Source of the DNA: Chloroflexota bacterium
GTDB lineage: Bacteria; Chloroflexota; Anaerolineae; Anaerolineales; UBA4823
Reading direction: 5' to 3'
NCBI GenBank assembly: GCA_029265355.1
Contig: JAJUJL010000001.1
Span: forward strand, 372,001 to 436,000
DNA: 64,000 nucleotides
Shown here: in pieces, positions 8,057 to 15,073 of the stretch
Position numbering within the stretch: position 1 is the first letter of the stretch
Layout: each line of letters opens with the position of its first letter
The notes under the pieces: generated by a model
Databases searched by the model: none
Seen by the model: only the letters and a program-made list of their open reading frames with translations
What the model was told of the DNA's origin: nothing
Made by a program: the position numbers and the translations under genes

Positions 8057-9085
8057 TTACCTATTGATCGGTGATACGCCTCCTTTCGATTCTTCGCTAG
8101 CGCGTAGCGCCTTGCGATTCACGCGCGTTTGATTGAGCGCAGCACTGCCCAGTTTGGATGCCACGATGATGACCAACATGCTCCCAATGACCACCTGCGA
8201 TACATCATTCGTCACGCCTATTGCCAGAAGACCCTGCTTGAGAAATCCAACCACAAGGCTGGCAATCAGCGTGCCCGGGATGGTACCCGAGCCGCCCAGG
8301 TTGCTTGTGCCGCCCAATACTACCGCCGTGATGATCGGTAACAGCGCCTCACCACCCAGGTCGGAGCGAGCCGAAGTAAAGTAGGAGGTGAGCATCACGC
8401 CAGCCAACGCCGCACCAAACCCGCTAAGAGCATACGCGCCAATAATCACCCGCTGCACCGGTATGCCGCTGAAGCGGGCCGCTCGCAAATTCACGCCGAT
8501 CAGGTACAGCGAGCGGCCAAAGCGCGTACGGGTCAGGGTTATGTGTAAGATCAACGCAAACGCCAGTACGATCAGCAGTGGATAGGGTACTATGCCGATC
8601 GAGCCGTGCGAGATGTTATTGAAGCTGGTGGGCAGGCCGGAAATGCCCTCGTAGCTTTCCGCCCCTTGCATCCCAGCAATTCCGGTTGCCAGACCGGAGT
8701 ATAGGAACAAGGTGCCAAGCGTAATTACCAGTGGTTGGATATCGGAGTAAGCGACCAGCACGCCGTTGAACATGCCTGCCAGAACGCCAACCAACAACGC
8801 CAGCCCCATAGCCACGAATACATTGATACCAGACAGCCAGGACACGCCCAGCACCACCGACGACAGGCCCATCATCGAGGCGACTGAAATATCGATGCCG
8901 CCGGTGATCATCACCAGGGTGAGCGGCAACGCAGCCAGCATGATATGGGTGAAGTCATTGGTGGAATAAAACAGATTATCCAGGTTCAGGAACGAAGGCG
9001 TGATAGCGCCAAACAGCAGCACCTCAGCGATCAGCAAACCCACCAGCGCCGATTCCCAGTTTCGGAAAAGTTTGAGGATTTTCAC
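8057..9085 (-). CDS. lsrD: AI-2 importer permease LsrD
   Basis: Membrane permease of the sugar-type ABC family (BPD_transp_2), one half of the AI-2 channel. It matches LsrD rather than LsrC: ESALVGLLIAEVLLFGAI, the GGIDIS loop, VITLGTLFLYSG, YEGI, SYFTSARSDLG and AVVLGG. Start: GTG at 9085, which overlaps the lsrC stop in GTGA and has GGAGG 5 nt upstream; an ATG at 9202 lies inside lsrC and is unlikely. That gives 342 residues against 330 in E. coli. Eight or more hydrophobic segments are visible. There is an 82-nt gap to lsrB. Confidence 0.95.
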   Translation of the reverse strand: MKILKLFRNWESALVGLLIAEVLLFGAITPSFLNLDNLFYSTNDFTHIMLAALPLTLVMITGGIDISVASMMGLSSVVLGVSWLSGINVFVAMGLALLVGVLAGMFNGVLVAYSDIQPLVITLGTLFLYSGLATGIAGMQGAESYEGISGLPTSFNNISHGSIGIVPYPLLIVLAFALILHITLTRTRFGRSLYLIGVNLRAARFSGIPVQRVIIGAYALSGFGAALAGVMLTSYFTSARSDLGGEALLPIITAVVLGGTSNLGGSGTIPGTLIASLVVGFLKQGLLAIGVTNDVSQVVIGSMLVIIVASKLGSAALNQTRVNRKALRASEESKGGVSPINR

Positions 9086-10107
9086 AAGGCCTCCTTCGAT
9101 GCCGCATCGATCGCCACTTGCACACTTCGGTGCAAGCGCATCTGGGCGCGTGCCCTTCGCTGGCGCTGGTCCAAAGCCACCCGGATGCGGTAGTCGACCC
9201 ATAGCACCACCAGGAGAATTCCACCGGCTATAGCGTTGTTCCAGAATGCGGGCACCTTCAGGTAAATCAAGACGCTGTCTATAACAGTCAAGAATACGCC
9301 GCCCACCAACGCAGAGAAGGGCGTACCGACGCCGCCGGCCAGGTTGATTCCACCCAAAACACCGGCAGCGATGGCGCGCATCTCCAGGCCATCACCGGTG
9401 GACATGGGTACAAAACCGATCTGGGCGACAAAGATCACCGAAGCCAGCCCGGCAAATAACCCAGCCAGGCTATAGGCGGTGAAGTGCGTCAGACGCACCG
9501 GAATGCCCATCAAGTAGGCGCCATTTTCATTGTCTCCAACCGCATAAAAATAGCGCGCCGTGCGCACTTGCTTCAACAAAATATAGACCATCACCGTCAG
9601 CGCAAGCGTGAACCAGGCAAACATTGAAACACCCAGCAACTTTGCGCCTGCCATAGACTTAATCGACTGCGGGATGGTTTCAATCCATGAACCCTCGGTG
9701 ATAATCAGCATGAGGCCGCGGAAAGCGCCCAAAGAGCCGAGCGTCATGATAATTGGCGGCACTCGCAGAAAGGTCACGCCTGCGCCATTGATCATCCCAG
9801 CCAATAATCCGGTGAGAAGCGCCAGCAGGATCGCCAGCGGCAACGATACACCCGCGTTCAGCGCGGTCCCTAAAATCACTGCGCTAATACCGGTGATAGC
9901 ACCCACCGAGACATCGATGCCGCGCGTCAAGATGACAAACATCTCACCAATAGCAATCAGGATGAGTATCAGGCTGCTATCGAGCATGTTTTTCAGCGAG
10001 GCTGGTTGCAAAAAAGCAGGATTGATCGCCCCGATGACCGCCATCATCCCAAGCAAGATGAACAATACCAACAATTCACGGTTACGTAGAATACGATTCC
10101 AGTTCAT
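9082..10107 (-). CDS. lsrC: AI-2 importer permease LsrC
   Basis: Second permease of the AI-2 channel. It follows E. coli LsrC along its length: LTRGIDVSVGAITG, a WIE..P segment, the YAVGDNENGA loop, AQIGFVP, GLEMRAIAAGVLGGI, and TVIDSVLIYLKVPAFWNN near the end. At 341 residues it matches the family. Start ATG 10107 lies in an ATGA overlap with the upstream lsrR-lsrA fusion gene and has GGAG upstream, so fusion, lsrC and lsrD are translationally chained. The C-terminal tail is long and basic (RQRRARAQMRLHR), as in LsrC. Confidence 0.96.
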   Translation of the reverse strand: MNWNRILRNRELLVLFILLGMMAVIGAINPAFLQPASLKNMLDSSLILILIAIGEMFVILTRGIDVSVGAITGISAVILGTALNAGVSLPLAILLALLTGLLAGMINGAGVTFLRVPPIIMTLGSLGAFRGLMLIITEGSWIETIPQSIKSMAGAKLLGVSMFAWFTLALTVMVYILLKQVRTARYFYAVGDNENGAYLMGIPVRLTHFTAYSLAGLFAGLASVIFVAQIGFVPMSTGDGLEMRAIAAGVLGGINLAGGVGTPFSALVGGVFLTVIDSVLIYLKVPAFWNNAIAGGILLVVLWVDYRIRVALDQRQRRARAQMRLHRSVQVAIDAASKEAL

Positions 10108-12587
10108 ACACCACTCCGCACACCAAACGCTGAGGCTGTAATCCGTTCGATCTGGCATTGGGCGCGCGGCAGCTCTTCTACGATCTGACCGTGATACATC
10201 ACCAACACGCGATCGCTGAGCTGGATGACCTCTTCCAGGTCAGAGGAGATCAGCAGAATGCCCACCCCTTGTTCGGTTAGCTTACGGATCAGGTGATAGA
10301 CATCCTGCCGTGCTTTGGCGTCAACGCCGCGCGTGGGCTCATCTAAAATCACAACCTTAGGGTCGCCTGCCAGGCACTTGGAGAGCACTACTTTTTGTTG
10401 GTTGCCGCCGGAGAGCGTACGGGCTTGCTGCGATAGGCTGTTGATTTTGATACGCAACTGGTCAACAAAGCGGGCGCCTATCCTGGCTTCTTCGCTCTGA
10501 GAAAGTAGAACCTTCCCTAGCCGGGGCAGGATGGAAGCAGTGGTGGTGTACAGGTTGGGCAGCTCCAGGAAAATCCCGTGAGCATGGCGGTCTTCAGGAA
10601 GGTACACCAGCCCCAGCTCAGCACAGCGCCGTGGGCTGCGGCGATCAGCAACCTGACCTGCGATCATCACCGTACCACGCGCCGCGTGCTCCAAACCCAG
10701 AATGGCATGCGCTAGCTCAGTGCGGCCCGCTCCAACCACACCAGCCAACCCCACGACTTCTCCAGCCCTCACACTCAGGTTCAGGTTTTGAAAGGCGTCT
10801 CCGCTCAGGCCTGAAATCTCCAGCACCACCTCACCAAAAATCGCCGAGGGATGCTCATGCCCAGTTTCGCCGTTGTTGCTGCTCGTTTCGGGCAGCATGG
10901 CGCGAATCAGATCGCGTGAGGTGAGCGTGCTGGTAGGTGCAGACAACACCAGGTTACCGTCGCGCAAGACGCTGATCCTCTCGGAAAGCGTCAAAATCTC
11001 GTTCAGACGGTGAGAGATAAAGAATATGCCAATGCCCTTCTCAGCCAGCTTGCGGATAATCGCGAACAACGAATCAACTTCGCGGAAAGTCAAGGTAGAG
11101 GTGGGCTCGTCAAAGATCAAGACCCTTGCATTGCGCAGCAACCCGCGGATGATCTCCAAAAGTTGCTGGTTAGCGATGCTCAGCATACCAGCTTCAGCGC
11201 TTAAGTCGCCTTCAAAGCCCAGATCACGCGCCAGCTCGACAATTCGCGAGCGCGCCTCTTGCTGCTGCAAGCCTGCACCCAGCAGAATGTTTTCTTCGAC
11301 CGTCAGATGAGGGAATATCTGAGGTTCCTGGGGCACCAGGTAAATTCCCATGGCATGCGCATCCGATGGCCCATGGATGGCGATTGGCGAGCCGTTCATT
11401 TCGACTGAGCCAGCTTCAGCAGTGTAAACGCCGGACAGAATCTTCATCAATGTGGATTTGCCGGACCCATTGCCCCCCAGCAGGGCATGGATCTCACCGG
11501 GCAGCAAATTCAGGTTCACACCGCGCAACACAGGCACACCGTCAAAGACCTTCCAGATGCCGCGCATGGCGATCAAGGGGGGCGGCGTGGCTTGAGTCTT
11601 AATCTCAGAAGAAGACACCTGAGTGAGGCCGGTGGTGTGCAGCGCCAGGACGGCTCGGGCCGCCGCTTCATCGGTCACCAGCACATTGACATAACCCTTC
11701 CTTAATGCAGCCAATATCGATCGGGCTTTCTCAGCGCCGCCAGCCACCCCCATCACGGTAGGTATACGTGACAACGTGTCCAGGGTAATACCGATGACTC
11801 GTCGATTGATGGGCAGGTCAAGCCACTCACCCTGAGCATTGTAGTGCTGTGCACAGATATCCCCAACTGCGCCGGACAGGCGGATCTGCTCAGCTTCTGC
11901 TGGCGATACGTAACCGGTGCGGAGCAGGCTGTACAGTTCCGGGTGTGTTGAGCCGATGCCCACCAGGGCGATGCTGAGTTTGGAGGCTCGCGCCAGGGTA
12001 TCGCGGATGGTGCGCTCCTGCAGCAGGGCGTTGCGCCCGGTTTCCGATTCAACAATCAAGGGAGCGTGCAAAAAGCGCACGCCGCAGTTCAAGCGGTTAG
12101 CCAACAGGCGGGCCAAGATTGGGCCATCCGTGGCTACCGGTTCATTGCCAGTAGCGCCGATGAGTTGCACCACTTCCACGTCGGGCAGGTTCATCGGTGG
12201 CATTGCCATGATCATCTGGTACAAAGCGCTGCCCCATGAGATGCCGATGCTGTCCTGCGCGCCCAGCACCTCAGAGAGGTAATCCGCTGCCAGATGCCCG
12301 ATTCCTTCGAGCATTTGCTCAGAGGAGGTCGCCTCAGCAGATAGCACGCGCACTTGTTTGAGGTGAAAAGTCTCCTTGAGCTCCGCTTCCAACTCGGGGT
12401 TGGTCTGCCAGGGACGGTTAATCGTTACCTGGACCACGCCCATTGACCGGGCGCGCTCAAGAAGCTGTTTCACTTCTGCCTCGGAGAGGCCGCGCTGCGA
12501 CGCAATGTCTTGTACGGAGTTGGCGCGATGATAATAATCCGAAGCAATCTCCGCCAGAAAAGCTCGTTGATCATGGTTTTCCGCCAT
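10104..12587 (-). CDS. LsrR-LsrA fusion: AI-2-phosphate sensor joined to the AI-2 importer ATPase
   Basis: An 827-residue protein in one uninterrupted frame. Residues 1-315 are an entire SorC/LsrR-type regulator: a winged helix-turn-helix (about 10-58) and a sugar-phosphate effector domain (about 62-315, with GISWGSAL, QLIGATG, HAPLIVE, GIGST, GVAGG). A linker (316-338) leads to a complete LsrA double ATPase. ATPase 1: Walker A GGNGSGKST 371-379, degenerate signature LSIANQQ from 469, Walker B FDEP 492-495. ATPase 2: the degenerate Walker A usual in sugar importers (GVVGAGRTE), LSGGNQQK 725-732, LDEP 748-751. The start ATG has GGAG 5 nt upstream; no ribosome site precedes the Met at 341, so a separate LsrA product looks unlikely. 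The sensor half aligns gaplessly with the stand-alone LsrR at about half identity, but its recognition helix (35-44) has Glu, Ala and Gln where LsrR has Arg and Ser, so DNA binding may be lost. Role inferred: an importer ATPase gated by phospho-AI-2. Confidence 0.93.
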   Translation of the reverse strand: MAENHDQRAFLAEIASDYYHRANSVQDIASQRGLSEAEVKQLLERARSMGVVQVTINRPWQTNPELEAELKETFHLKQVRVLSAEATSSEQMLEGIGHLAADYLSEVLGAQDSIGISWGSALYQMIMAMPPMNLPDVEVVQLIGATGNEPVATDGPILARLLANRLNCGVRFLHAPLIVESETGRNALLQERTIRDTLARASKLSIALVGIGSTHPELYSLLRTGYVSPAEAEQIRLSGAVGDICAQHYNAQGEWLDLPINRRVIGITLDTLSRIPTVMGVAGGAEKARSILAALRKGYVNVLVTDEAAARAVLALHTTGLTQVSSSEIKTQATPPPLIAMRGIWKVFDGVPVLRGVNLNLLPGEIHALLGGNGSGKSTLMKILSGVYTAEAGSVEMNGSPIAIHGPSDAHAMGIYLVPQEPQIFPHLTVEENILLGAGLQQQEARSRIVELARDLGFEGDLSAEAGMLSIANQQLLEIIRGLLRNARVLIFDEPTSTLTFREVDSLFAIIRKLAEKGIGIFFISHRLNEILTLSERISVLRDGNLVLSAPTSTLTSRDLIRAMLPETSSNNGETGHEHPSAIFGEVVLEISGLSGDAFQNLNLSVRAGEVVGLAGVVGAGRTELAHAILGLEHAARGTVMIAGQVADRRSPRRCAELGLVYLPEDRHAHGIFLELPNLYTTTASILPRLGKVLLSQSEEARIGARFVDQLRIKINSLSQQARTLSGGNQQKVVLSKCLAGDPKVVILDEPTRGVDAKARQDVYHLIRKLTEQGVGILLISSDLEEVIQLSDRVLVMYHGQIVEELPRAQCQIERITASAFGVRSGV

Positions 12588-12626
12588 TACAACTCCTCAC
12601 TCAGGCGCGGCAGGCTTAACCCGGGC

Positions 12627-13493
12627 TTAATGAACCGAGCTAATGGCCACATCCTCAGCCGTAGCGACGTAGAGCTCTTCGCGGCGAGTGCTGTCGTTTT
12701 GCAACCCTTCAACCAGCTCTAAGGCCTGGTCAACCGAAGCCTTTTCATGGACGATGGCGCGCACTCCCTGGAGAATCGCGGCAGGGTAGTCTGATTGCCA
12801 GATATTGCGACCCATATCAACACCAATCGCACCGGCCTGGATCGAACGATAGGTCAGCTCCAATACATCGCGATAGGTGGCTAACTTGGGTCCACCCGCG
12901 ACCACAATGGGCACAGGCGTCTTTGCCACCACCTCTTCAAATCCATCACAGTAATAGGTCTTCACGATATCTGCGCCAAATTCGGCGGCGATACGCGAGG
13001 CCAGCGCCAAATAGCGCTTCTCGACCTTTTCTTTCATCTTCTTACCTACTGCAGTCACCCCCAACACCGGAAGATTGTACTGAGCAGCATCATTGATGGC
13101 AGTCGAAAGGTTTAGCAAAGTCTGGTGCTGATGCTCGGCGCCGATGTAAATGGATACCGCTATTGCTGAGGCGTTCAAACGGATCGCTTCAGCCGCTGTC
13201 AGGATCAAGGATTCGTTGTCGATGTCGGGATCCAGCACGGTATTGCCGCCCGAAGCACGCAGCACCCATCCCACCCCACCAAGCGTGGCCGGTACAGAGG
13301 TGGTCAGGATCCCTGGCGAAAGCATGAGTGAGTCGATATACGGCAGCAGCGGCCGGATTGCCCGAGCGGGGATTTCCATGCCGTGCGTTGGACCCATGAA
13401 ATACCCATGGTCAATCGCTAGCATAACCGTATGCCCGTCTGATTTGATGATTTGATGAAGTCGATTTTGTTTACCCCAGCTCATTATTGCCAT
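12627..13493 (-). CDS. lsrF: 3-hydroxy-5-phosphonooxypentane-2,4-dione thiolase LsrF
   Basis: Class I aldolase-fold enzyme that cleaves the phospho-AI-2 derivative P-HPD with CoA to acetyl-CoA and dihydroxyacetone phosphate, ending the signal. The family pattern is clear: TVMLAIDHGYFMGPT, VLRASG, YIGAEHQHQ, the Schiff-base lysine in IVKTYY (Lys178), VPIVVAGG and GVDMGRNIWQSD. Start ATG 13493 has GGAAGGA 6 nt upstream; the in-frame ATG further up lacks a site. It gives 288 residues (E. coli 291). Here lsrF is the first gene of the operon, unlike E. coli, where it follows lsrB. Confidence 0.95.
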   Translation of the reverse strand: MAIMSWGKQNRLHQIIKSDGHTVMLAIDHGYFMGPTHGMEIPARAIRPLLPYIDSLMLSPGILTTSVPATLGGVGWVLRASGGNTVLDPDIDNESLILTAAEAIRLNASAIAVSIYIGAEHQHQTLLNLSTAINDAAQYNLPVLGVTAVGKKMKEKVEKRYLALASRIAAEFGADIVKTYYCDGFEEVVAKTPVPIVVAGGPKLATYRDVLELTYRSIQAGAIGVDMGRNIWQSDYPAAILQGVRAIVHEKASVDQALELVEGLQNDSTRREELYVATAEDVAISSVH

Positions 13494-13530
13494 ATGCAAT
13501 CCTTCCATTGATTGACACAATTTGCAATCT

Positions 13531-13633
13531 GCACATTTGTGAGTTATACATCACATATGTGATCATTTTAGCATACCATTTCACGAATGTCAAGAATTTA
13601 TTCACATAATTGAAATTTAATTCACATATGTGA
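13531..13633. promoter_or_regulatory. Array of five TCACATATGTGA-like operators
   Basis: Two perfect palindromes, TCACATATGTGA at 13551-13562 and 13622-13633, and three variants, GCACATTTGTGA (13531-13542), TCACGAATGTCA (13581-13592) and TCACATAATTGA (13602-13613). Start-to-start distances are 20, 30, 21 and 20 nt, so most sites face the same side of the helix. They overlap both divergent promoters and are the probable LsrR binding sites. Confidence 0.85.
13565..13593 (-). promoter_or_regulatory. Promoter of the leftward lsr operon
   Basis: On the minus strand, TTGACA (13588-13593), a 17-nt spacer and TAAAAT (13565-13570): an almost ideal housekeeping promoter. One operator covers the -35 and another lies just downstream of the -10, placing the operon under direct repression. 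The leader to lsrF is about 65 nt. Confidence 0.85.
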
Positions 13634-13639
13634 TATAAT
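13610..13639 (+). promoter_or_regulatory. Promoter of lsrR
   Basis: TTGAAA (13610-13615), an 18-nt spacer and TATAAT (13634-13639). The perfect operator at 13622-13633 fills the spacer, which indicates autorepression of lsrR. Confidence 0.8.
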
Positions 13640-13712
13640 AGTTCGTGTCAGAACATGATATGCTTAAACTTATACGGGTTTCAAAACATAGATGCTCTGG
13701 AAAGAGGGGTTT

Positions 13713-14675
13713 ATGGCGAACGAAAGTTCTCGCTTAGATCACCTGGCCTACGTTGCTTCGTTGTATTACGAGCAGGACAAGAACCAACAAGAGATTGCCG
13801 ATGAACTGGGCATCACTCGCTCGGCTGTATCGCGCTTGCTTACTGAAGCGCGCGCTCGCGGTGTGGTTGAAATCATCGTGCACATGCAATGGCGTACCTC
13901 CACAGAGCTTGAAAATGAAATCAAGGAGCGCTTTGGATTGCGAGCAGCGCGCGTGTTGATTCGAGAACAAAAATCGCACGAGATGATGCTACGCGGTCTG
14001 GGGGAGCTGGGCGCCGATTTCTTCACCAGCGTGTTGAAACCCAACGATATTGTTGGCATATCTTGGGGTACCGCCCTGCACCAAATGGTCAATAGTCTGT
14101 CTCCGGGCAAGCACCATGCCGCTGAAGTTGTGCAATTGATTGGGGGCACAGGCACCGAGCAAGCCTCAGCAGATGGTCCACTCCTGGCGCCATTGCTGGC
14201 CAATAGTCTGGGATGCATCTGCCGCTACCTGCACGCGCCGCTCATCGTAGAAAACGAAGCCACGGTCCAGGCCTTGATGAGCGAGCGTATGATCCGCGAG
14301 ACGCTGGAGCACGGCCAGCAAGCCAACATCGCTTTGGTGGGCATTGGCTCTACCGCCTCAGATCTATACAACCCTTTGCGCCTGGGATATGTCAAGCCAG
14401 ATGAGCTGCATGAATTGCAGAAGGCTGGGGCTGTAGGATTAGTATGCTCGCGTCATTACGACATCTACGGACGCCTGGTGAATATTCCAATCAACCAGCG
14501 CGTAGTTGGCATCAGCCTGGCAGATTTATCACTCATTCCTTACGTGATCGGTATTGCCGGCGGCGTGCGCAAGGCTGAAGCCATCTTGGGGGCCCTGAGA
14601 GGTCATTACATCAATGTGCTGATCACAGACGATACAGCCGCCCGCCGCTTGCTTGAGATGGCGCAATTGCGCTAA
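13713..14675 (+). CDS. lsrR: LsrR, AI-2-responsive transcriptional repressor (SorC family)
   Basis: Cytoplasmic regulator that represses lsr genes and is released by phospho-AI-2. The N-terminal helix-turn-helix (about 12-58) has an intact recognition helix TRSAVSRLL (35-43). The effector domain (about 62-315) carries GISWGTALHQM, QLIGGTGTE, YLHAPLIVE, GIGST and GIAGG. At 320 residues it compares with 317 for E. coli LsrR. Start: ATG 13713 with AGAGGGG just upstream; the ATG at 13692 would add seven residues without a site. It is divergent from the lsr operon, sharing a 219-nt control region with five operators. It is a close paralogue of the N-terminal half of the fusion protein. Confidence 0.94.
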   Translation: MANESSRLDHLAYVASLYYEQDKNQQEIADELGITRSAVSRLLTEARARGVVEIIVHMQWRTSTELENEIKERFGLRAARVLIREQKSHEMMLRGLGELGADFFTSVLKPNDIVGISWGTALHQMVNSLSPGKHHAAEVVQLIGGTGTEQASADGPLLAPLLANSLGCICRYLHAPLIVENEATVQALMSERMIRETLEHGQQANIALVGIGSTASDLYNPLRLGYVKPDELHELQKAGAVGLVCSRHYDIYGRLVNIPINQRVVGISLADLSLIPYVIGIAGGVRKAEAILGALRGHYINVLITDDTAARRLLEMAQLR

Positions 14676-14721
14676 TCCAATCGGCTGATAAAAGTCGCAT
14701 GGGCTCCTTATTTGATCCTAG

Positions 14722-14830
14722 CTGTCATTGCGAGATGTTTCCATGACGCTGGAAGCGTCATCTGGTCTGGGAATGACAGATATGTCATGAGTAGACCAGC
14801 GTATTGTGCTGGTCGTGGCAATCTCCTATC
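14722..14830. repeat. Folded repeat-like element with two perfect hairpins
   Basis: The stretch opens with CTGTCATTGCGAG and closes with GTGGCAATCTCC, ends resembling dispersed REP/MITE-type intergenic repeats. Inside are TGACGCT-GGA-AGCGTCA (14744-14760), GACCAGC-N7-GCTGGTC (14794-14814) and an outer inverted pair CTGTCATT (14722-14729) / AATGACAG (14772-14779). It is non-coding. Whether it is repeated elsewhere in the genome cannot be seen here. Confidence 0.55.
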
Positions 14831-15073
14831 AGGTCGTTTTACGTGGCCCACATCGTGCGAGCAGCTTTTTATAGCTCATAGTCCGTGGCTCTATTGATAG
14901 CCAAATATTTTTGCTGTTTTCCAATCTACAATCAGAACCAGACCTTCTCTTCGACTGGGCAGGTGATTTGTTTGCGCCCCCTCCAGGGCTATGGTAGACT
15001 TTAACCTGTGATGGCTCTCACCACGGGAGACCCGGCGCTGCGGTGAGGAACATTTCATTCCCTGGAGGATCCT
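14831..15073. other. Rest of the lsrR to Fe-S oxidoreductase gap
   Basis: This completes the 398-nt gap after lsrR. It is AT-rich at 14860-14940. A good ribosome site GGAGG lies just before the ATG at 15074. No clear promoter or RNA gene is seen. Confidence 0.4.

Noticed and set aside
11560-11640. LsrR-LsrA fusion as a sequencing frameshift joining two genes
   Set aside because: An artefact would normally leave a stop or start signal at the junction. The linker reads smoothly, no ribosome site precedes the LsrA part, and both halves are full length and in frame. Raw reads would still be decisive.
13531-13633. Operator repeats as a short CRISPR-like array
   Set aside because: Repeats are 12-bp palindromes at 20-30 nt spacing over promoters with degenerate copies, typical of operators; no cas genes are present.
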